64,000 bases of DNA from Epilithonimonas mollis (GTDB taxonomy: Bacteria; Bacteroidota; Bacteroidia; Flavobacteriales; Weeksellaceae). Positions within the stretch are counted from its first letter, which is position 1, and each line of letters opens with the position of its first letter. Under the pieces are notes generated by a model. The model was not told where the DNA came from and searched no databases. It saw only the letters and a program-made list of their open reading frames with translations. The position numbers were made by a program, and so were the translations under genes. Positions 55,363 to 61,651 of this stretch are shown piece after piece. The stretch spans positions 992,001 through 1,056,000 of the forward strand of contig NZ_FRAM01000001.1 of NCBI RefSeq assembly GCF_900142325.1. Direction: 5' to 3'.

Positions 55363-56649
55363 TTAAAAAAGCTCTTTCCTGATAATATTTTGTGAGCGTT
55401 CCGGCCCTACAGAAACCAGGTAAACATTGATGCCTAAATGAGCTTCAATAAACTCAATGTATTTCTTTGCATTGACCGGGAGTTCATCATACGTTCTGGC
55501 ATTGGTGATATCTTCTTCCCATCCTTCCAGTTCTTCGTAGATTGGTTCATAATCATATAGCTTAGTAGTTGAAGAGGTGAAGTAATCAATGATCTTCCCG
55601 TCTTCGGTTTTATATTTTGTAGCAATCTTCAATGGGCTGATGCCTGTAAGAACATCCAGTTTGGTTATCACAAGATTGTTGATACCGTTGATCATACAAG
55701 CATGTTTCAGAGAAACCAAATCCAGCCAGCCAGTTCTCCTTGGTCTTCCTGTTGTGGCTCCAAACTCGAATCCGATCTGTCTTATTTTTTCGCCCAATTC
55801 ATTATCCAGTTCAGTCGGGAAAGGGCCGTTTCCGACTCTTGTAGTATATGCTTTTGCAACACCAATAAGATTTTCCAGAGCCGTTGGTGGAACGCCTGCA
55901 CCTGTGCAAACACCGCCTGTTGACGGTGAGGAAGACGTCACGAATGGATAAGTACCAAAATCGATATCCAGCATCAATGCCTGCGCACCTTCAAATAAAA
56001 TATTTTTGCCATCTTGGATCGCTTCATTGATCTCTAATTCCGTATCTACGATTCTATCTTTCAGCCTTTCTCCCAGAGCGATAAACTCTTGATAAATCTC
56101 TTCAACATCTAAAGTTGGTTTTTCAAAATATTTCTCGAAAAGAGAATTCTTGGTTTTAAGATTTTTTTCGATTTTCTCTTTCAGAACCTCAGGATTTAAA
56201 AGATCAATCATTCGGATTCCGACTCTGGCAATCTTATCTTCGTAACAAGGTCCGATTCCTTTTTTGGTCGTGCCAATCTGGGTTCCGCCTTGTTCCTCTT
56301 CCCTGTAAGTATCCAGTAAAATGTGATAAGGCATGATCACGTGCGCCCTTCTGCTGATAAAAACGTGATCGGTTTTCATGCCTTTACTTTCGATCTGCTC
56401 GATTTCTTTTATAAATGCTTTTGGGTTCACAACCACACCATTGGCGATGATACATTTACCTTTGCATTGTAAAACACCGGAAGGCAAAAGATGCAGGACA
56501 AATTTTTCATCACCAACATAGACGGTATGACCGGCATTATCACCACCCTGAAAACGTACCACATAGTCTGATTTTGCCGACAGAACATCCGTAATTTTTC
56601 CCTTTCCTTCATCTCCATACTGGAGACCTACAACCACGTAAGTTGACAT
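55363..56649 (-). CDS. purA: Adenylosuccinate synthetase
   Basis: 428 residues from the ATG at 56649 (MSTYVVVGLQYGDEGKGKITD); an upstream reading would include the promoter. Motifs: GDEGKGK (GTP-binding), QGGDNAGHTV, GTTKKGIGPCYEDKIAR, LFEGAQALMLDIDFGTYPFVTSS, TRVGNGPFPTEL and the TTGRPRRTGW loop. It makes adenylosuccinate from IMP, Asp and GTP on the way to AMP. A strong promoter is present just upstream. Confidence 0.97.
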   Translation of the reverse strand: MSTYVVVGLQYGDEGKGKITDVLSAKSDYVVRFQGGDNAGHTVYVGDEKFVLHLLPSGVLQCKGKCIIANGVVVNPKAFIKEIEQIESKGMKTDHVFISRRAHVIMPYHILLDTYREEEQGGTQIGTTKKGIGPCYEDKIARVGIRMIDLLNPEVLKEKIEKNLKTKNSLFEKYFEKPTLDVEEIYQEFIALGERLKDRIVDTELEINEAIQDGKNILFEGAQALMLDIDFGTYPFVTSSSPSTGGVCTGAGVPPTALENLIGVAKAYTTRVGNGPFPTELDNELGEKIRQIGFEFGATTGRPRRTGWLDLVSLKHACMINGINNLVITKLDVLTGISPLKIATKYKTEDGKIIDYFTSSTTKLYDYEPIYEELEGWEEDITNARTYDELPVNAKKYIEFIEAHLGINVYLVSVGPERSQNIIRKELF

Positions 56650-56675
56650 ATTTTTTACTTTTTTTAGATTATTTA

Positions 56676-56706
56676 CAAAGTTAAAGTATATATGCGTCTT
56701 GGCAAA
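56676..56706 (-). promoter_or_regulatory. Promoter of purA
   Basis: Minus-strand TTTG (56703-56706), 19 bases, TAACTTTG (56676-56683): an exact match to TTTG-N19-TAnnTTTG. The start codon lies 26 bp after the -7 box. Just upstream on the same strand is an intrinsic terminator, so this promoter reads independently. Confidence 0.8.
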
Positions 56707-56717
56707 ATAGAAGCAAC

Positions 56718-56857
56718 AAAAAACCCTCTTACTATGAATAAGAGGGCAAAAACACAAATGATGAAAAAAATCATAAATGCATTACTGCATCTACAATACA
56801 ATTTTCGATACAAAAATCGTACAAATTTTATAATTAACAATAAAAAAGATTACTTTT
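56718..56857 (-). ncRNA. Candidate small RNA upstream of purA
   Basis: A minus-strand unit of about 140 nt without a credible ORF. Its promoter is at 56864-56893. At the end is an intrinsic terminator, an 8-bp perfect stem CCCTCTTA/TAAGAGGG with a 7-base loop, followed by six T (plus-strand 56718-56746). Inside is a further small hairpin (GATGCAGTAATGCATT area) in an AT-rich body. A purA leader attenuator is less likely, because the terminator precedes the purA promoter. No known RNA family was recognised. Confidence 0.4.
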
Positions 56858-56863
56858 TTTTCA

Positions 56864-56893
56864 CAAAAGTATATTTTTTTGATTATTGTCAAA
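56864..56893 (-). promoter_or_regulatory. Promoter-like site before the candidate small RNA
   Basis: Minus-strand TTTG (56890-56893), 18 bases, TACTTTTG (56864-56871), matching TTTG-N18-20-TAnnTTTG. No ORF follows it on that strand before the purA region. Confidence 0.5.
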
Positions 56894-57097
56894 AATATAG
56901 TAAAAATATAATCTTTTATATATGAATATTATCCATAACATTAAGTCTTATATCAACCTAAATAGTATAAAAATAAAATTATCAATGAGAATATTAAAAA
57001 AACAATTCTACAACTAAAATAATTTTTAAAAACACCATTATTTTATAACAAAATAAATCAAAACAAAAATTTAATTTTATTTTCAATCTACATCCTG

Positions 57098-57105
57098 TAA
57101 GTTTG
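57098..57105 (+). promoter_or_regulatory. -7 element of asnB
   Basis: TAAGTTTG, a perfect TAnnTTTG, 29 bp before the asnB start. The place of the -33 box has TTTT, so the match there is weak. The remaining DNA from about 56900 to 57090 is AT-rich, with nothing I can name. Confidence 0.55.
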
Positions 57106-57134
57106 TATCATAATTTAAATAAACCAATTGAAAG

Positions 57135-58796
57135 ATGTGCGGAATTGTATGTGTGTTCGACACAAAACAAAAAAATGAAGTAATCAGACCACAAATCCTC
57201 GAGATGTCCAAAAAAATAAGACACCGCGGTCCAGACTGGTCAGGAATCTACCAGCACCACAATGTTATCTTCTCGCATGAAAGACTTGCTATTGTAGACC
57301 CAACATCAGGAAAACAACCTCTTTTTACTAAAGATAAAAAAATCGCTTTGGCGGTTAATGGCGAGATATACAACCATCAGGAACTGAGATCAGAATTTCC
57401 GGACTATGAATTTTTGACCCAGTCTGACTGCGAGGTTATTCTGGCCTTATACAAAAGAGATGGGAAAAATTTCTTGGAAAAGCTGAACGGGATTTTTGCT
57501 TTCGCTTTATACGATGAAGAAAATGATGCTTACCTGATTGGGAGAGACCACATGGGAATTGTTCCTTTATATATGGGCTGGGACAAAAACGGTAGTTTCT
57601 ACGTCGCTTCTGAACTGAAATCACTGGAAGGTGTATGCAACAAAATAGAAGAATTCTTACCCGGTCATTTCCTTTACAGCAAAGACGGGCAGGAGTTACA
57701 GCAATGGTACCAAAGAGACTGGACAGATTTTGAAAATGTAAAGGATAATGAAACGGATATTGCTGCTATCAGAAAGGGATTGGAAGATGCAGTCCACAGG
57801 CAGCTGATGAGTGATGTCCCTTATGGCGTTTTACTTTCCGGCGGTCTGGACTCCTCCATTATTGCTGCTGTAACAGCAAAGTTTGCAAGACAGAGAATAG
57901 AAAGCGGCGACACACAGGAAGCCTGGTATCCGAGGCTGCACAGTTTTGCAGTCGGGCTGGAAGGCTCACCGGATCTGGCAGCTGCAAGAAAAGCAGCAGA
58001 CCACATCGGATCTGTACATCACGAAATCAAATACACTGTTCAGGAAGGACTGGACGCTATCAAAGACGTTATTTATCATTTGGAAACTTATGATGTAACC
58101 ACCATAAGAGCGTCCACACCGATGTATCTTCTGGCAAGAGTCATCAAATCGATGGGAATCAAAATGGTACTTTCAGGAGAAGGTTCTGATGAATTATTTG
58201 GAGGATATTTATATTTTCACAAAGCACCTTCTGCCCAGGCTTTTCATGAAGAAACAGTGAGAAAACTGGGAAAACTTCACCTTTATGACTGCCTGAGAGC
58301 CAACAAATCTCTGATGGCCTGGGGAATCGAAGGCAGGGTTCCGTTCCTTGACAAAGAATTCATGGATGTGGCCATGACCATCAATCCGAAAGATAAAATG
58401 GTCACCCCGGAAAGAATGGAAAAATGGGTATTGAGAAAAGCATTTGAAGACATCCTGCCGGAAAGCATTGCCTGGAGACAGAAAGAGCAGTTCAGCGATG
58501 GTGTCGGCTACTCCTGGATCGATACTCTGAAGCAGGTTGCAGAAGATGAAGTGACGGACGAAATGATGGCGAATGCCAAATTCCGGTTTCCGATCAATGT
58601 GCCAATGAGCAAAGAAGAATACCGATACAGAACGATTTTTGAAAGTCATTTCCCAAGTGATTCGGCAGCGAGCTGCGTTCCTTCGGTCCCTTCAGTTGCC
58701 TGTTCCACGCCAGTTGCGCTGGAATGGGACGAAGCTTTCAAAAAAATGAATGATCCAAGCGGAAGAGCAGTGAAAGTGCACGAAACGGCTTATTAA
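57135..58796 (+). CDS. asnB: Asparagine synthase (glutamine-hydrolysing)
   Basis: 553 residues. The N-terminal glutaminase domain begins MCGIVCVFD with Cys2 as nucleophile and has RHRGPDWSG and VNGEIYNH. The C-terminal synthetase domain has the ATP-pyrophosphatase loop LLSGGLDSSI (about 231-240) and SGEGSDELFGGY. The tail AASCVPSVPSVACST is the same type as in E. coli AsnB. It makes Asn from Asp, Gln and ATP. It stands alone, with its own promoter and a bidirectional terminator. Confidence 0.97.
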   Translation: MCGIVCVFDTKQKNEVIRPQILEMSKKIRHRGPDWSGIYQHHNVIFSHERLAIVDPTSGKQPLFTKDKKIALAVNGEIYNHQELRSEFPDYEFLTQSDCEVILALYKRDGKNFLEKLNGIFAFALYDEENDAYLIGRDHMGIVPLYMGWDKNGSFYVASELKSLEGVCNKIEEFLPGHFLYSKDGQELQQWYQRDWTDFENVKDNETDIAAIRKGLEDAVHRQLMSDVPYGVLLSGGLDSSIIAAVTAKFARQRIESGDTQEAWYPRLHSFAVGLEGSPDLAAARKAADHIGSVHHEIKYTVQEGLDAIKDVIYHLETYDVTTIRASTPMYLLARVIKSMGIKMVLSGEGSDELFGGYLYFHKAPSAQAFHEETVRKLGKLHLYDCLRANKSLMAWGIEGRVPFLDKEFMDVAMTINPKDKMVTPERMEKWVLRKAFEDILPESIAWRQKEQFSDGVGYSWIDTLKQVAEDEVTDEMMANAKFRFPINVPMSKEEYRYRTIFESHFPSDSAASCVPSVPSVACSTPVALEWDEAFKKMNDPSGRAVKVHETAY

Positions 58797-58823
58797 ATTT
58801 ATTAAACTAACATAAACTGACTG

Positions 58824-58856
58824 CAAAAACCACAAGTCCTGGCTTGTGGTTTTTAT
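58824..58856. terminator. Bidirectional terminator between asnB and the M23 peptidase gene
   Basis: Stem AAAACCACAAG/CTTGTGGTTTT with a short loop and T-runs in both directions. The stem words recur in the hairpin at 60747-60773. Confidence 0.85.
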
Positions 58857-58868
58857 TTTTATATTAAA

Positions 58869-59726
58869 TCAGTAATTGGTATACTTATTTTCTTGTGAAA
58901 GATACTTTCCCTTTTCGGCATTATTTCCGGTACGGAACAGCGTCTTTATGGTTTTTTCTTTCCCTTTATCGTCCAGCACATAACATTCGAAATGCAGGTG
59001 CGGACCAGTACTCCACCCCGTGTTTCCGCTCAGCGCAATGGCCTGTCCTTTTTCCACTTTATCACCCTGCTTTACTTTGGCTCCATTATATTGAATATGA
59101 TAGTACTTTGCCATAGTCCCATCGGGATGGATGATTCTAATGTAATTCCCCTGATTGGCACAAACCCTATCGGGACAATAAGTATTGCTGTTTTGCTTTA
59201 CATCAACTACAATTCCTTCTCTTGCCGCCAGAATATCCGTCCCGTCCGGCAAATCAAAATCCAGCGCATTTTGATTCTGGTGTGAGAGTGTGCCGTTATA
59301 ACCCTGGATCACCTTGAACATCTTTCCTCGGGAATATGGCAAGTCATAGATATAACCTTCATCATAACCTGTTTTTCCTACATCTCCTACAGAAACTTTA
59401 AAAAACTTTTTTTTCAATTTAAAGAAAGACATTTCCCTTATCTCAAATGGTTTTTTAGTATCCAGAGGAACAAACTGGGCAAGTCTTAATTTTGAAGTAT
59501 TACCGTCTATGACAAACCGTCTATTAAAGTGTTCTCCCACAGATCGCAAATTATTTCCTTTAGGTTCATCGTAAAATTCAAATGAATAAGGAAATGGATC
59601 ATAGTTATCCATCAGCACCGTTATGGTATCTTCTTTCTTTTGATAATAGAGCTTGAAATGATATTCCTGTGAGAATAACAAACTGGTTTTTAAAAAAAAC
59701 AAAACATAAAATATTTTTTTCACCAT
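58869..59726 (-). CDS. M23-family metallopeptidase
   Basis: 285 residues with a signal peptide (1-19, ...TSLLFSQ) and a beta-rich N-terminal half. The LytM/M23 domain covers about 150-260: NALDFDLPDGTDILAAREG, IIHPDGTMAKYYHIQYNGAKVKQGD and GNTGWSTGPHLHFEC. The HxH zinc motif (HLH) and the central His are present. The first-ligand motif HxxxD is replaced by QNALD, as in the NAxDF subgroup. A pair of cysteines (PDRVC region) may form a disulfide. It probably cuts peptidoglycan cross-bridges in the periplasm. Confidence 0.88.
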   Translation of the reverse strand: MVKKIFYVLFFLKTSLLFSQEYHFKLYYQKKEDTITVLMDNYDPFPYSFEFYDEPKGNNLRSVGEHFNRRFVIDGNTSKLRLAQFVPLDTKKPFEIREMSFFKLKKKFFKVSVGDVGKTGYDEGYIYDLPYSRGKMFKVIQGYNGTLSHQNQNALDFDLPDGTDILAAREGIVVDVKQNSNTYCPDRVCANQGNYIRIIHPDGTMAKYYHIQYNGAKVKQGDKVEKGQAIALSGNTGWSTGPHLHFECYVLDDKGKEKTIKTLFRTGNNAEKGKYLSQENKYTNY

Positions 59727-59924
59727 ACTTTATAGAGCGAATTAACGGGATGATTTTTAGATCGGCCTAAAATAATGTTTTTAATAAACATGTGAAAAAC
59801 TGCTATCACAAACATTTATTTATAAAGTTAAAATATTTTCACAAATATCCTTTTACATATCAAAATTTATTTTAATTTTATCCCGTTATCGAAATTTAAT
59901 TTTTAACCTAAACAACACAAAAAG

Positions 59925-60401
59925 ATGAGAAAGTACATTATCTCCATTCCGGCGAAGAGCATCACGGATACCTACACGTCTACCATTACCAACGCACTTA
60001 CACCGCTCAATCCTTACAAGATCAACCTGACGGATGACGAGAAACCCGGCATGCGCACCATGGCAGAAGGCCGGGAAGGCTACACCAGGCTGATTTCCCG
60101 CATTGCCAATCAATTTCCCGACGCGCTGGGCAGAAGCGACAGTCCTGAGCAGCTTGCAGAACTACTGGAGTATTACAATAATCTGGAAGGCAACAGAATG
60201 GCCATTTTGCAGAACCTGGAAACCGTGGAGGAGATTCAGTTGGGCGTTGCAGCAGATGCCATGGCTCTCACAGACCGTTACAAAGCCAACCTGCAAATCT
60301 CCAGAACGAATGATGCTGCGCTGGACCTTGCGATGCGAGAAGTCGATAATTGGAACAGTCGATTTGCCAACAAAGGAAGCGCTGACAAATCACCGGAATA
60401 A
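59925..60401 (+). CDS. Hypothetical helical protein of 158 residues
   Basis: A soluble, mainly helical protein without signal peptide (MRKYIISIPAKSITDTYTSTI... ending FANKGSADKSPE). I recognise no family. The gene is clearly richer in G and C than its AT-rich flanks, and third positions are often C or G, so it looks coding and possibly of different origin or highly expressed. It is preceded by 198 bp of AT-rich DNA with no clear -7 box, and followed by a 21-bp repeat array. Confidence 0.7.
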   Translation: MRKYIISIPAKSITDTYTSTITNALTPLNPYKINLTDDEKPGMRTMAEGREGYTRLISRIANQFPDALGRSDSPEQLAELLEYYNNLEGNRMAILQNLETVEEIQLGVAADAMALTDRYKANLQISRTNDAALDLAMREVDNWNSRFANKGSADKSPE

Positions 60402-60514
60402 CGGATATTTTTTTTTCGAAAAAATAATCAAACCCGTATTGCATAGCCAGTGCGGGTTTTTTGGTTCTAAGTATGTATATCTATCATAAGAGTAACACAT
60501 CCCAAAGTTTTTAC

Positions 60515-60735
60515 AGGCACGCCTACCTTTTTAGTAGGCGGGCTTATGTTTTATACAGGCACGCCTACATTTTTGATAGGCGTGCCTGGCTTCTGGGTAA
60601 GCTCGCCTATGGTTTTTATAGGCACGCCTACATTTTTGATAGGCGTACCTGACTTCTGGGTAAGCTCGCCTATGGTTTTTATAGGCACGCCTACATTTTT
60701 GATAGGCGTGCTTAGCCTCTGAGCAGGCGTGCCTG
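60515..60735. repeat. Eleven-unit 21-bp-period array with palindromic cores
   Basis: The core AGGCACGCCT, AGGCGTGCCT or AAGCTCGCCT begins at 60515, 60536, 60557, 60578, 60599, 60620, 60641, 60662, 60683, 60704 and 60725: eleven units, exactly 21 bp apart. Each full core is an inverted repeat (AGGC..GCCT). Neighbouring cores are reverse complements, so 11-bp arms such as AGGCACGCCTA and TAGGCGTGCCT form hairpins across a 9-10 base T-rich spacer. Three cores form a higher 63-bp unit. Stops fall in several units in frame, so it is not a conserved coding repeat. It fills the gap between 60402 and 60759. Confidence 0.9.
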
Positions 60736-60746
60736 GCTTTTCAATG

Positions 60747-60773
60747 AAAAAACCACAAGCTAGACTTGTGGTT
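60747..60773 (-). terminator. Terminator overlapping the end of the membrane protein gene
   Basis: Minus-strand stem ACCACAAG/CTTGTGGT followed by a T-run. The stop codon of the gene (60760-60762) lies in the loop. Confidence 0.75.
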
Positions 60774-61224
60774 TTATATTTTTTGACTGCAATTGTTTCT
60801 CTCTCTTTTTCCGCCTTTCATAGATGACTTCGGTGATCTTTCCGCCAATCCAGGAGAACGGGAAGAAGATCAGGAATATCGATATTTTGTAGAACACAGG
60901 ATGGTAAGGATAGATGATAACATCCAGCATCGCAATGAACAGCATGATGAAGCCGATCAGAATGGCATAAGCTACTTTGGCATATTTTACGATCATCGCC
61001 GTTACCACACCGCCGAATGTTACACCCAGACCGCCGAAGAACAGCAGAGCCACGAAGAAAGAATCTTTCTTCTCTACAGACTGCAGCAGCTTCTCCCAAT
61101 GCTCGAATGGCGCAAACTCCTTATAGGTGATCCAGTCAGAATCGATCTTTATCCCGAATGTGATAATGACTGCAGCTACCGCCAGGCCGGCTAAAACACC
61201 AATTGTATTTCTAAGAAAATTCAT
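60760..61224 (-). CDS. Four-helix membrane protein of unknown function
   Basis: 154 residues with four predicted transmembrane helices (about 7-26, 55-80, 83-105, 111-130) and a basic tail (YERRKKREKQLQSKN). A small loop (ITYKEFAPFEHWEKLLQSVEKKD split across about 32-54) lies outside the membrane. I recognise no named family. It follows the ridA gene by one base and is likely translated from the same message as ridA and lptD. Confidence 0.75.
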   Translation of the reverse strand: MNFLRNTIGVLAGLAVAAVIITFGIKIDSDWITYKEFAPFEHWEKLLQSVEKKDSFFVALLFFGGLGVTFGGVVTAMIVKYAKVAYAILIGFIMLFIAMLDVIIYPYHPVFYKISIFLIFFPFSWIGGKITEVIYERRKKREKQLQSKNIKPQV

Positions 61225-61225
61225 T

Positions 61226-61606
61226 CTATCCCTTGAAAGCGATCATTGATATTTCTACATCTACATTTTTCGGAAGGCACGATACCTGAACGGTTTCCCT
61301 TGCGGGGAACTGATCATTATCAAAATAGGATGCGTAGATTTCATTCACCACCGCAAAGTCATCCATGCTTTTGAGGAAAATCGAAGCCTTTACTGCATTA
61401 TCAAATGTCATTCCAGCCTCGGTAAGGATGGCCTGGAGGTTTTTCATTACCTGATGTGTTTCCTTATCGATCCCTTCCACCAGCTTTCCTGTTTCGGGAT
61501 CTACCGGGATCTGTCCGGAGATGTACAATGTTCCGTTTACCAGGCAGGCCTGGGAATAAGGACCGATGGCGGCAGGCGCCTGTGATGTATGAATGATCTT
61601 CTTCAT
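61226..61606 (-). CDS. ridA: RidA-family enamine/imine deaminase
   Basis: 126 residues from the ATG at 61606. Motifs: AIGPYSQACLVNGTLYISGQIP, QVMKNLQAILTEAG and FPARETVQVSCLP with the conserved arginine (about R103) and the VEISMIA end. RidA hydrolyses reactive enamine intermediates from threonine dehydratase to protect PLP enzymes. It forms trimers. It lies 45 bp after lptD on the same strand. Confidence 0.95.
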   Translation of the reverse strand: MKKIIHTSQAPAAIGPYSQACLVNGTLYISGQIPVDPETGKLVEGIDKETHQVMKNLQAILTEAGMTFDNAVKASIFLKSMDDFAVVNEIYASYFDNDQFPARETVQVSCLPKNVDVEISMIAFKG

Positions 61607-61651
61607 TTTCAATAATAATTTTTACAAAACTAGACAAATTTTCATTAAATC

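Noticed and set aside
56692-56925. Plus-strand 77-codon frame upstream of asnB
   Set aside because: It crosses the purA -33 box and the terminator hairpin, is made almost only of Asn/Lys/Ile/Phe from AT-rich DNA, and lacks a ribosome site.
60461-60652. Plus-strand reading frame of 63 codons with heptad repeats (YRHAYIF type) over the 21-bp array
   Set aside because: The next repeat units contain in-frame TGA and TAG codons, and the frame ends inside the array. The conserved property is the DNA spacing and palindromes, not the peptide.
60515-60735. CRISPR array
   Set aside because: The period is only 21 bp with no unique spacers, cores alternate in orientation, and no cas genes exist in the window.
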